From Acidobacteriota bacterium (lineage in GTDB: Bacteria > Acidobacteriota > Terriglobia > Terriglobales > Acidobacteriaceae), in assembly GCA_018268915.1 (NCBI GenBank), contig JAFDVQ010000005.1:434001-498000 (forward strand): DNA of 64,000 nucleotides, written 5' to 3'. The translations under genes and the position numbers were made by a program. How positions within the stretch are numbered: the first letter of the stretch is position 1; the number at the start of each line of letters is the position of its first letter. Below the pieces are notes generated by a model. It ran no database searches. It was not told the DNA's origin and saw only the letters and a list, made by a program, of their open reading frames with translations. Below, in pieces: positions 9,122-17,547 of the stretch.

Positions 9122-10546
9122 ATGATCAACGACAACAAGTTTCCGAGCGTGACCCTTCGCGTTCGCAGGTTTTTCATGGGTTCAGGGCGATATAGAATTC
9201 CGATTCTGTTCGGTCTGGCGCTAGCTGCTTCCCTGAGCCTTTCCGGCGGGATTCTATTTCCAAATCCGTTATTCACGATCGATTCCTCCGGCATTCTAAG
9301 CACCTACGGAAAAGTCGATCCGACTAATCCTTTCTTCCGCCCATTAGGAACGAATGGACGGACCTGTAATACCTGTCACTTAGCTGGGTCAGCGTGGTCG
9401 GTAACACCAGCCGATGTTCAGGCGAAGTTCCATGCGACAAAAGGTCTTGACCCGATCTTCAGGACCAATGACGGTTCGAATTGCCCCAGCGCCGACGTCT
9501 CGACCCCCAGTGCTCGGGCGAGCGCCTACAGCATGCTGCTGAATAAGGCAGTTCTGCGCATTTCGCTCGCCGTGCCGGACAACGCTGAATTTCAGATCAT
9601 TGAAATTCAAGACCCGTACAACTGTCCGGAGACAACCACTACCGATCCGGCTTTCTATCGAAGGCCTTTGCCCTCCACGAATCTTGGTTTTTTAAGCGCG
9701 GTTATGTGGGATGGCCGCGAGACTGTTTTCGGTGCAATTCCGGGCAAATCTTTAAACCTGGAGCAGAGCCTTCAAAACCAGGCGCAGGATGCGATCACTG
9801 GACATGCACAAGGTGCGATGCCCACTGCCGACCAGCTTGCGAAGATCACAGCGTTTGAAACCAGAATCTCAACGGCACAGGCCTTTGATTTTCATGCCGG
9901 GAGCCTTGATGCCAAAGGCGCAAAAGGCGGACCTATTGCCCTCTCGCAAGAGAAAATGTACATCGGAATCAATGACGCTCTTGGCGGCGATCCGAGCGGC
10001 GCTGCTTTCAATCCAAATGTCTTCAGGCTTTACGAAGCATGGAAAGATTCGCATTCCCCATATCGGCAGTCGGTTGCACGCGGGGAAGCGCTATTCAACA
10101 ATCTGCCGATTCCTATCACTGACGTGGCCGGGCTGAATGACGCGCTGAAACAACCGGTGATCATAGGCACCTGCACAACCTGCCATGACACACCAAATGC
10201 TGGCAATCACTCCCTCTCCGTGCCGCTTGGGATCGGTACGACAGCGTATCCCACCCAGCCGGCTCTCGACATTGCCGGGCTGCCAATCTACACGGTGCAG
10301 TGTCTCACCACTGGTGAGTCACTTCAGGTGACGGATATCGGACGCGCAATGATTTCGGGCAAATGCGCAGACATAGGCAAGGTGAAGGGTCCTGTACTGC
10401 GAGCACTGGCGGCGCGAGCGCCATACTTTCACAACGGCGGAGCGAAGACCCTGGGAGATGCTGTCGAGTTTTACAACCAGCGCTTCAGTCTTGCTCTGAC
10501 TTCACAGCAAAAGACAGATTTGGTAGCTTTTCTCCGCACTTTGTAA
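9122..10546 (+). CDS. Di-heme cytochrome c, CcpA/MauG-like
   Basis: A 474-residue exported protein with two covalent heme-binding motifs, CNTCH at residue 82 and CTTCH at residue 351. The C-terminal segment ARAPYFHNGGAKTLGDAVEFY matches the conserved end of bacterial cytochrome-c peroxidases and MauG relatives. The N-terminus has a basic stretch and a long hydrophobic segment (IPILFGLALAASLSLSGGILF), either an uncleaved anchor or a signal peptide. The ATG at 9122 is chosen for CCGGAG 10 nt upstream; a GTG at 9047 or an ATG at 9176 is possible. It is larger than the usual ~330-residue peroxidases, with a long inter-heme region, so peroxide reduction is only one option; oxidation of another periplasmic substrate is equally likely. 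It stands alone. Confidence 0.83.
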   Translation: MINDNKFPSVTLRVRRFFMGSGRYRIPILFGLALAASLSLSGGILFPNPLFTIDSSGILSTYGKVDPTNPFFRPLGTNGRTCNTCHLAGSAWSVTPADVQAKFHATKGLDPIFRTNDGSNCPSADVSTPSARASAYSMLLNKAVLRISLAVPDNAEFQIIEIQDPYNCPETTTTDPAFYRRPLPSTNLGFLSAVMWDGRETVFGAIPGKSLNLEQSLQNQAQDAITGHAQGAMPTADQLAKITAFETRISTAQAFDFHAGSLDAKGAKGGPIALSQEKMYIGINDALGGDPSGAAFNPNVFRLYEAWKDSHSPYRQSVARGEALFNNLPIPITDVAGLNDALKQPVIIGTCTTCHDTPNAGNHSLSVPLGIGTTAYPTQPALDIAGLPIYTVQCLTTGESLQVTDIGRAMISGKCADIGKVKGPVLRALAARAPYFHNGGAKTLGDAVEFYNQRFSLALTSQQKTDLVAFLRTL

Positions 10547-10568
10547 CGACGACCATGCAATTAGACCG

Positions 10569-10610
10569 GGTATCCCAACTCTCCGGTAACAGAGAGATGG
10601 GATACCTTTC
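10569..10610 (+). terminator. Terminator between convergent cytochrome and debranching-enzyme genes
   Basis: A 9-bp stem GGTATCCCA/TGGGATACC encloses an inner CTCT/AGAG stem and is followed by TTTC. The T-run serves the plus-strand cytochrome gene. Confidence 0.7.
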
Positions 10611-10642
10611 TTGTTGTGAGGCTCTTTTCGTTTCGCCTGCGT

Positions 10643-12838
10643 TCAGCGCATGGCTACGATCTCAATATTGCCGGTGCGACGAAGAATATTGACGCTGACC
10701 GTGTCCGCGTAGCGTTCGCAGGAGATGTCAACACTGCCATTACCGATCCGGAGATTGCGTATACGAACGTGCTGAAGCTTCTCGGGCAATGCTGAGTGGT
10801 GCATGTATAGCCGCGATTCGTTGGCCTTGATCTCCAATCCGAGGCACGCCTGCAAAACCATAAACACCGAACCTGCTGCCCATGCCTGCGGTGAACAGGC
10901 TACCGGATAAAGCGTGGGACCTTTCCCCGGGCGGCGACCGAAGCCACAGATCAGTTCTGGAAGCCGATGAAACATGACTTCTGACGCGAGGTCGAGGAGG
11001 CCCGAGGTGACGCGCAGCGCGAGATCCTTATCGGGACGACGGAGGGCACCGAGAGCAATGAGCGCGTTATCGTGCGGCCACATCGAACCGTTGTGGTAGG
11101 ACATGGGGTTGTAACGCCGCTCGCCGGTTACGAGGGTGCGCACTCCCCAGCCTGAGAAAAACGCGGGAGAGAGCAGGCCTTCGCTGATCGAGCGATATTG
11201 CGCGTCGCTGACGATCCCAGAAAATAAGGTCTGACCGGCGTTTGAGCTCCGGACGCGGCACTGTTTCTTCTTTCCATCGAGCGCCAGTGCGAACATTCCA
11301 AGTTCGTCAGACCAGAACTGAGATTGGAACTTGGAGCGAAGATCTGCCGACTGGCCACGGAGTTTTTCAGCCATCTCCTTGTGGCCGAGGTCGGCGGCGA
11401 CAGATGCAATACCATTTTTCGCCGCGAAAACGTAGGCCTGAACTTCGCAGAGCGCGATGGGGCCGTCAGCCAGGCGGCCATCGCTGTAGAAAACGGAATC
11501 GTTAGAGTCTTTCCAACCCTGCTGGACAAGGCCATGGTCAGTGGCGCGCGCATATTCTACGAAGCCGTCATGATCGGAATCGCCATACACGTCGATCCAC
11601 TCGAGTGCAGCCAGAATGTTGGGCCATATTTCTTTGAGAAATTCGATGTCCGCTGTGCGCTCGTAGTAAGCAGCGGCGAGAAGTACGAAAAGCGGAGTTC
11701 CGTCGACCGTACCGTAGTAGCGACCGAAAGGGACTTCGCGCAAGTGCGCCATCTCGCCCTTGCGCATTTCGTGCAGGATCTTGCCGGGATCAGCATCGCG
11801 CTCGGGGTCATGGCTGGTGGCCTGTGTTGCCGCTAGATAGGTGAGCACGCCTTTTGCAACAGAAGGCGCGAGCCAGAGCAGCTCAAGTGCTGTGATGATG
11901 CCGTCGCGACCAAAGACCGTACTGAACCATGGAACGCCGGCGTAGGGATACAGCCCATGCGGCGTGGGCGTAATCATCATGGCCAGGTCGGCGCGGGAGC
12001 GTCGAATCCATTCGTTGAACTGCTCGTTCGAGGTGTGAATGTCGACGTCAGCCAGCGGACCAGAGCTGCGCTCCTGGTTCATACGCTGAAGAGCATCGCT
12101 GAAGCCGGGAAGACGGAGTTGATGCCCATCTCCGCCGTGCAGACAGGCCATGTTGATCGTGAAGCTGGCCTCGCCGTGTGACTCTATGTGCAGCGGGACG
12201 GTGATGCCGCCGTCGTGTGTCACGCAGGGGATAGAGCTTTCAATAAAGGTAGCTCGATGGATGCGATCGAGACCTACATAGGACAGCTCGACGGAGTTGC
12301 GGGTAACTTTGGCAGGACGCTTTTCACCTCGGCGCTGGCGTTTCTGGCCACGCACTTCGAATATGTCTGCGAAGTCCGCATCAAATTCGAACGACAGTTC
12401 TACATCGAGAGCCGTCTCCCCGTAATTATTCACAGTGATCTGGTCGTAGCAGACGGTCTCGGTAAGGAACTTCGTCCGGTAAATGTGGACGGTACCACGT
12501 GGAAGCAGAGATTGATTCTCGAGATCGAGATCTGGGTTGGTGGAGTCTGCAGCGAAGAGAATGTTGTCTTCGCGAACAGTTGAGCTGAGCAGTAGCGGAC
12601 GGACGCCGCAGAATCTCATCTCAAGGCGAGACAGATGACGAGTCTCGTTGTGAAAAATGCCCTGTTGGCCGAAACCCACGGGCTGTACGTCGCCGCTGCG
12701 ATCGAACACGGCAAAGGTGTCTCCGTTCAGCAGCACTCTCGTACGATCGTCCGCCAGTGCGGACGACGCGCGAATGTAAAACTGATGGCCAACTTCGATG
12801 ACGTCCTGATGTTGTTCCTTCTGCACGACTGGAAGCAT
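10643..12838 (-). CDS. Amylo-alpha-1,6-glucosidase-like glycogen debranching protein
   Basis: A 731-residue protein with the two-part layout of bacterial debranching-type glucosidases. The N-terminal beta-sandwich (about residues 20-220, GDE_N_bis type, with GFGQQGIFHNETRHLSR) is followed by an (alpha/alpha)6 barrel catalytic domain. That domain carries PWFSTVFGRDGIITALELLW, the GRYYGTVDGTPLFVLLAA loop, ATDHGLVQQGWKDSNDSVF and YHNGSMWPHDNALIALG. Conserved Asp and Glu residues in these loops are the expected acid and base. The ATG at 12838 has GAGGAG ten bases upstream. There is no signal peptide, so it is cytoplasmic. It lies 18 bp behind a GT4 glycosyltransferase, probably in one transcript, suggesting joint work on a storage or osmoprotective glucan. 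Exact substrate unknown; family members are often annotated as glycogen debranching without test. Confidence 0.85.
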   Translation of the reverse strand: MLPVVQKEQHQDVIEVGHQFYIRASSALADDRTRVLLNGDTFAVFDRSGDVQPVGFGQQGIFHNETRHLSRLEMRFCGVRPLLLSSTVREDNILFAADSTNPDLDLENQSLLPRGTVHIYRTKFLTETVCYDQITVNNYGETALDVELSFEFDADFADIFEVRGQKRQRRGEKRPAKVTRNSVELSYVGLDRIHRATFIESSIPCVTHDGGITVPLHIESHGEASFTINMACLHGGDGHQLRLPGFSDALQRMNQERSSGPLADVDIHTSNEQFNEWIRRSRADLAMMITPTPHGLYPYAGVPWFSTVFGRDGIITALELLWLAPSVAKGVLTYLAATQATSHDPERDADPGKILHEMRKGEMAHLREVPFGRYYGTVDGTPLFVLLAAAYYERTADIEFLKEIWPNILAALEWIDVYGDSDHDGFVEYARATDHGLVQQGWKDSNDSVFYSDGRLADGPIALCEVQAYVFAAKNGIASVAADLGHKEMAEKLRGQSADLRSKFQSQFWSDELGMFALALDGKKKQCRVRSSNAGQTLFSGIVSDAQYRSISEGLLSPAFFSGWGVRTLVTGERRYNPMSYHNGSMWPHDNALIALGALRRPDKDLALRVTSGLLDLASEVMFHRLPELICGFGRRPGKGPTLYPVACSPQAWAAGSVFMVLQACLGLEIKANESRLYMHHSALPEKLQHVRIRNLRIGNGSVDISCERYADTVSVNILRRTGNIEIVAMR

Positions 12839-12856
12839 CGATAAAGAACTCCTCAA

Positions 12857-13930
12857 TTAGATTGCGAGCGAGAGCCCGCGCTTGCCTCGTGCGGCACGCG
12901 TCTTTTCTGAAATTCCGAGTTCGTACGCTTCGATGTACTTCTCACCCATCTTTTGTGATGTAAATCGTTCGAGGAAGCGTTGATGGACGGACTTGCGGTC
13001 GAGCGACGGAATCTTCTTCCACGCTTCCACGGCTTCTTCTACGCTTTCGACGATGAATCCCGTAATTCCGTCGTCGATGATTTCTGCGACTGAGCCACCA
13101 CGAAAGGCGATGACCGGAGTCCCGCAAGACATGGCTTCAATCATGACGAGGCCGAAGGGCTCCGGCCAGTCGATTGGAAAGAGCAGAGCAGCGGCTTTAC
13201 CGAGAAATGATGTTTTGTCCTTCTCGCCGATCTCGCCGACGAACTCCACATCCGAGTTGACGAGCAGGTCGCTTATTTCCGATTCAAAGTAGTTGCGGTC
13301 TGCGTCGTCGATCTTTGCGGCAACTCTAAGTTGCATCCCCGCAAGCTTCGCGATTTCAATGGCGCGGTCGACGCGCTTTTCAGGGGAGATGCGGCCCAGG
13401 AACGCCAGGTATTCGCCTCGCTCGAAACTGGGCTCGTGGAGATCGGCAGGCAGACCATGGTAAACGGTTGCGAGCCAGCTTGCCCACGGCATGGGTGCCC
13501 GCTGAGCATCGGAAATTGAAATCAGGCGCATGTCGTCAAATTCCCGAAATAGCGGGTAGAGGTCAGGGATGTCGAGGCGTCCATGTAGTGTCGTGACCGC
13601 AGGAATTTCGAGGCGACGAATCTGGGAGAACGGAAGGTAATCCAAGTGGAAGTGGACGAGATCGTATTCGTCAGCCTCCTGGGCGACGGTTTCTATCAGA
13701 TTGAGGTGATGAGCGAGGGGGGACAGCAGTTTGCCGCCTTCAAGGCGTAGCGACTTCTCGCAGACCGACCGCAGGCGTGCGCTCGTCTGGGAATCCCCAC
13801 TCGCGTACAGCGTTACATCATGGCCCTGTTTCACAAGCTCTTCTGTAAGGTATGAGACGACTCGCTCAGTTCCTCCATATAGTTTGGGGGGCACACTCTC
13901 GTATAAAGGCGCAACCTGCGCGATTTTCAT
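12857..13930 (-). CDS. Glycosyltransferase family 4 (GT-B)
   Basis: A 357-residue cytoplasmic GT-B glycosyltransferase. The N-terminal half carries MKIAQVAPLYESVPPKLYGG and the glycine-rich ERVVSYLTEEL helix. The C-terminal half has the donor-binding features LGRISPEKRVDRAIEIA and EPFGLVMIEAMSCGTPVIAF, with the E-x7-E motif of retaining GT4 enzymes. The ATG at 13930 has GGGAG eight bases upstream; the 22 codons before it are non-coding. It is the first gene of a two-gene operon with the debranching enzyme, 18 bp apart. Transfer of glucose or mannose to a glucan, glycolipid or glycoside is plausible. The acceptor cannot be read from the sequence. Confidence 0.88.
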   Translation of the reverse strand: MKIAQVAPLYESVPPKLYGGTERVVSYLTEELVKQGHDVTLYASGDSQTSARLRSVCEKSLRLEGGKLLSPLAHHLNLIETVAQEADEYDLVHFHLDYLPFSQIRRLEIPAVTTLHGRLDIPDLYPLFREFDDMRLISISDAQRAPMPWASWLATVYHGLPADLHEPSFERGEYLAFLGRISPEKRVDRAIEIAKLAGMQLRVAAKIDDADRNYFESEISDLLVNSDVEFVGEIGEKDKTSFLGKAAALLFPIDWPEPFGLVMIEAMSCGTPVIAFRGGSVAEIIDDGITGFIVESVEEAVEAWKKIPSLDRKSVHQRFLERFTSQKMGEKYIEAYELGISEKTRAARGKRGLSLAI

Positions 13931-14047
13931 ATATCCGCTCCCGGGGGTCTTTAGCCTGGCGGGTCCTGACCGGGTTGGATGCGCTAATGGATACATGACG
14001 TGGCCTGAAGGGAAACTTGGCTACCCAGGCCCGAAAATCTACAAAGA

Positions 14048-14266
14048 TCAGTAGATGCGGGACCTACAGCCTCTTTTTGCTGCTGGAGCTGGCGTCGTCG
14101 CCGGCGAATGGGGCCGGTCCCGTTTCGCCCTGGGTCCGCTGCATTTGATTTGCAATTTGGCCGACATCCTGCGAAGATCGATGTATGGACGTTCGGACCT
14201 GTTGTTGTCACTGTATGCCGCTTCGCGCGCACAGGTGACCTTCGGCCCGAAATAGTTCATACCCAT
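14048..14266 (-). CDS. Possible small basic protein, 72 residues
   Basis: This minus-strand frame in the gap between the GT4 and sulfite-reductase genes could encode a 72-residue, strongly basic protein (begins MGMNYFGPK, contains IDLRRMSAKLQIKC and PHSPATTPAPAAKRGC). An AGGA lies at suitable distance before the ATG at 14266. It would lie directly upstream of the GT4 gene. Nothing in it is recognised, and codon usage gives only mild support, so it may be chance. Confidence 0.25.
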   Translation of the reverse strand: MGMNYFGPKVTCAREAAYSDNNRSERPYIDLRRMSAKLQIKCSGPRAKRDRPHSPATTPAPAAKRGCRSRIY

Positions 14267-14282
14267 TTCAAGGTTTCCTGAG

Positions 14283-14315
14283 AGCCCGCGACACAGCCAC
14301 AAGCTGACGCGGGCT
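14283..14315 (+). promoter_or_regulatory. Leader hairpin before sulfite/nitrite reductase gene
   Basis: AGCCCGCG (14283-14290) pairs perfectly with CGCGGGCT (14308-14315), with a 17-nt loop, followed by TTCTGTTTCTG. It lies 33 bp upstream of the reductase ATG, the position of an attenuator. The surrounding leader does not match the SAM-I, SAM-II or cobalamin riboswitch consensus that I know. Confidence 0.4.
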
Positions 14316-14348
14316 TTCTGTTTCTGACGAATCCCTCAAAGAGGTCAA

Positions 14349-16064
14349 ATGACTGAACCGCTGCAAGAGAACCAGGTTGCCCCTCCGAAAGAGACAAAAG
14401 CTCAACGAACGGAGCGTCTGAAGAAGGCGAAGAATCCATGGGAGGCTTTCGACGAAGTACGTGTATTCGCGCGCGAGGGCCGCTCGAGCGTTGTGCCTGA
14501 GTGGGCCGGCATGTACTTCAAATGGTGGGGCGTCTACACCCAGGGCGACGGTGTAGGTGCGACAGGCGGCAAAGGCGGCGAGGGACTGGTCTCGGACTAC
14601 TTCATGATGCGCATCGGCATCCCCAACGGGATCGTCTCGTCGCATCAGCTTAGGACCATCGGCGGTCTCACGCGAAAGTATGCGCGCAATCTTGCCGACA
14701 TTACGGTGCGGCAGAACATCCAGCTGCATTGGCTGACGATTGAATCTCTGCCTGAAGTGGTCGACGCGCTCGATGCGATAGGACTGTCGCCGAAGGGCGC
14801 CTGCGGCGACGTGGTTCGCAATGTTACCGGATGCCCTCTGGCGGGCGTGGCACATGATGAGATTTTTGACGCATCGCCAATTGCGCTGGAGATTGCGCGC
14901 GAGCTGACAGCCAATCCGGATTTCGTTAACCTCCCGCGCAAATTCAAAATCTCTGTGAGCGGATGCCGCACCTGGTGCAATTACCCGGAGATCAATGACA
15001 TTGCTCTTACGGGCGCAGAACGCGACGGCCAGGTTGGTTTCTCGGTACGAGTTGGCGGAGGCCTCTCAAATGAACCCCACCTTGCCGTTCGGCTGAATGC
15101 CTTTGTGCTGCCGGAGCAGGCCCTTCCTGTTGTCAGAGTGATTACTGAGATCTTCCGCGACCAGCATGTCCTGCGTGAAAGCCGTGATCGAGCGCGCCTG
15201 AAATATCTCTTCATGCGTGAAGGATGGACTACGGAGAGATTCCTCGAAGAGATCGAGACGCGGCTTGGTTACAAACTGCTGCCGGGAGCCGACGAAAATG
15301 TGCCCGACGAAACGCTTCGCGATCACGCAGGAATTCATCCGCAGCGGCAGCCTGGATTGTGCTACGTGGGAGCGTCAGTTCTGAGAGGACGGCTCAGCGG
15401 CGAGCAACTCGAGGCCGTCGCAGACTTGGCGGACAAATATGGTAGTGGCGCTCTGCGCGCCACCGTCGCACAGAACCTGATCTTTATCGACGTGCCGAAT
15501 GAGAAGGCGCCTGAACTAGTGCGCGAACTGGGTGCGATCGGCCTGCATGTCGAAGGGTCGCCTTTCTGGCGCGGCGCGGTCGCCTGCACAGGAACCGAGT
15601 TTTGCAAGCTCGCCATCACGGAGACGAAGGGTTTCACACGCTGGCTGGTGGACGAGCTCGAAGAGCGCGTTCCCCAGTTCGACCAGCAACTGCGCCTTCA
15701 TGTGACCGGTTGCCCCAATGGTTGCGGGCAGCACTGGATCGCCGATATCGGCATTGAGGGCAAGAAGATCAAGCACGAGGGCAAACTGGTGGATGCCTAC
15801 TACTTCTGCCTCGGCGGCTCGGTAGGCAAGAACTCCGGAATCTCCAGGCCAGTAGGCTACCGTGCCCCGGCAACTTTGGTCCCGGAAGCGATTGCAAGGC
15901 TGCTGCGGAAGTATCTGATCACGCGCGAGGCGGAGGAGAATCTGCGGGTCTGGTTCAGCCGCCACACAAACGACGAACTGCGAGCCTATCTTGCAGGAGA
16001 GGTTCTTTCGCCAGTCGAGCGCGACCTGCCGACTGGCCGAGTGCCGCACGCGGTGGGGGACTGA
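14349..16064 (+). CDS. Ferredoxin-type sulfite/nitrite reductase
   Basis: A 571-residue siroheme/[4Fe-4S] reductase that takes sulfite to sulfide or nitrite to ammonia with six electrons. Two ferredoxin-like half-domains (WAGMYFKWWGVYTQGDG and RQNIQLHWLTIESLPEV in the first) alternate with siroheme-binding domains. The cluster ligands are visible: CTGTEFC (C413, C419) and CPNGC (C455, C459), the standard Cx5C...Cx3C spacing. The ATG at 14349 has AAAGAGG upstream. The siroheme-synthase gene starts 6 bp after the stop codon, clearly one operon. Whether it assimilates sulfite or nitrite is undecided; no cysH, cysN or nitrate reductase lies nearby. The conserved arginines around VRNVTGCPLAGVAHDE bind the anion in both subfamilies. 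Confidence 0.93.
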   Translation: MTEPLQENQVAPPKETKAQRTERLKKAKNPWEAFDEVRVFAREGRSSVVPEWAGMYFKWWGVYTQGDGVGATGGKGGEGLVSDYFMMRIGIPNGIVSSHQLRTIGGLTRKYARNLADITVRQNIQLHWLTIESLPEVVDALDAIGLSPKGACGDVVRNVTGCPLAGVAHDEIFDASPIALEIARELTANPDFVNLPRKFKISVSGCRTWCNYPEINDIALTGAERDGQVGFSVRVGGGLSNEPHLAVRLNAFVLPEQALPVVRVITEIFRDQHVLRESRDRARLKYLFMREGWTTERFLEEIETRLGYKLLPGADENVPDETLRDHAGIHPQRQPGLCYVGASVLRGRLSGEQLEAVADLADKYGSGALRATVAQNLIFIDVPNEKAPELVRELGAIGLHVEGSPFWRGAVACTGTEFCKLAITETKGFTRWLVDELEERVPQFDQQLRLHVTGCPNGCGQHWIADIGIEGKKIKHEGKLVDAYYFCLGGSVGKNSGISRPVGYRAPATLVPEAIARLLRKYLITREAEENLRVWFSRHTNDELRAYLAGEVLSPVERDLPTGRVPHAVGD

Positions 16065-16070
16065 GCAAAG

Positions 16071-17405
16071 ATGAACCTTCAGCCCGTTTTTCTGAAACTC
16101 GACGGACGTCCAGGATTGCTCGTAGGCGCTGGGAACGTTGCGCTCGAGAAACTGAATACCCTGCTCTCGAGTGAAATTCGGCTGCGGGTAATTGCTCCTG
16201 AGGTGAAGGCAGAGGTTCGCGCTCTCGCCGCAGAAGGCAGGATCCAGCTGATTGAGCGCAAATTTGCGCCGGAGGATCTGGACGGCAACTTCATCGTGAT
16301 CGCTGCAACGGATGATCCCGAAGTGAACGCGACGGTCTATCGCGAGTCGGTTGCACGCGGAATCCTGGTAAACAGCGTGGATGATCCACCCCATTGCGAT
16401 TTTTATTTCGGGTCGGTGGTTCGCCGAGGCGATCTGCAGGTCGCGATTTCAACTGCCGGCGAGAGCCCTGCAGCTGCTCAGCAGCTTCGGCGCGAGATCG
16501 ACGAGCAGCTACCCGAAGATCTGGGTCCGTGGCTGGCGCAGGTAGGTCAGTTACGTCGGGAGATTCTGGCTACGCACCCAGCGGGAGAAGATCGCAAGGC
16601 CCTCCTGCACAGGATTGCGAAGCGGCAGATGCTGCAACCGGCAAGTTCTGCGAACTCGAATGCGAGTGAAGCTAGGGTCTATCTGGTCGGAGCAGGGCCG
16701 GGCGATCCCGATCTCCTCACGGTGAAGGCGCGAAGACTCATCACGTCCGCCGATGTGATTCTGCACGATGACTTGGTGACGCCGGAGATCCTTGCCCTCG
16801 CAAATCCCGCTGCGGAGATCGTCAACGTCGGAAAGCGCTGCGGGATGAAGAACATCACGCAGGACGAGATCAATTCCCTCATGGCGAGCTATGCGGTAGA
16901 TTATCGGGTGGTGGTGCGGCTGAAGAGCGGCGACCCGCTGATCTTTGGAAGAGCAGCGGAAGAGATGACAGCACTGGGCCACGCGGGAGTGAACTTCGAG
17001 ATTGTTCCCGGAATCACTGCGGCATTTGCAGCGGCGGCGGCGATTCCCTGCTCGCTCACGGACCGGAATGCTGCTTCGAATGTAATCTTCTCGACCGGCC
17101 ACCACGCGCAATCGCACAATGACGCTGCGATTCCAGAACGCGAAGACGCGACCCGAATCGTGTACATGCCTGGTCGTGATCTGACTCTGCTGGCGCTGGA
17201 GTGGCTTCAGGAGGGCCTGCCAGCAGACTTCCCATGCGCGATCATCTCGCACGCAGGGCGGGCGGAACAGCAGGTTACCTACGCTAACCTCGGTGCGCTC
17301 GGCCAAGTCGAAGAGGTCCCGGCTCCAAGTATCCTGTTGGCCGGCTGGGCGCTCAAGAAGTCAGCCAACGCTCTGGCGCTCAGCAAACAAGCAGCCGAAG
17401 TCTAG
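16071..17405 (+). CDS. cysG: Bifunctional siroheme synthase (CysG-like)
   Basis: A 444-residue fusion. Residues 1-200 are the precorrin-2 dehydrogenase/sirohydrochlorin ferrochelatase part, with the NAD-binding LLVGAGNVALEKLNTLL and NSVDDPPHCDFYFGSVV. Residues ~205-440 are the uroporphyrinogen-III C-methyltransferase part, with VYLVGAGPGDPDLLTVKA, VRLKSGDPLIFGRAAEE and VPGITAAFAAAA. Together these convert uroporphyrinogen III to siroheme, the cofactor of the reductase encoded just upstream. Length matches E. coli CysG (457). The ATG follows the upstream stop by 6 bp. No cysteine-pathway genes follow. Confidence 0.93.
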   Translation: MNLQPVFLKLDGRPGLLVGAGNVALEKLNTLLSSEIRLRVIAPEVKAEVRALAAEGRIQLIERKFAPEDLDGNFIVIAATDDPEVNATVYRESVARGILVNSVDDPPHCDFYFGSVVRRGDLQVAISTAGESPAAAQQLRREIDEQLPEDLGPWLAQVGQLRREILATHPAGEDRKALLHRIAKRQMLQPASSANSNASEARVYLVGAGPGDPDLLTVKARRLITSADVILHDDLVTPEILALANPAAEIVNVGKRCGMKNITQDEINSLMASYAVDYRVVVRLKSGDPLIFGRAAEEMTALGHAGVNFEIVPGITAAFAAAAAIPCSLTDRNAASNVIFSTGHHAQSHNDAAIPEREDATRIVYMPGRDLTLLALEWLQEGLPADFPCAIISHAGRAEQQVTYANLGALGQVEEVPAPSILLAGWALKKSANALALSKQAAEV

Positions 17406-17547
17406 GTTTCGACTGGCACCTCCGTGCATCCCTGCACCATCGCCCCGCAAATTGCGACTGTATGATGGTGCAAATTCCATTCGTTACAGTTCTCGCCTCG
17501 CGAAGATGGTTTCGCTGAGCTGCGAGCCTGCTTTGGAGGGCTGGGGG

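Noticed and set aside
14041..14348. SAM or cobalamin riboswitch before sulfite reductase
   Set aside because: The conserved core sequences of these classes are absent; only a simple hairpin is present.
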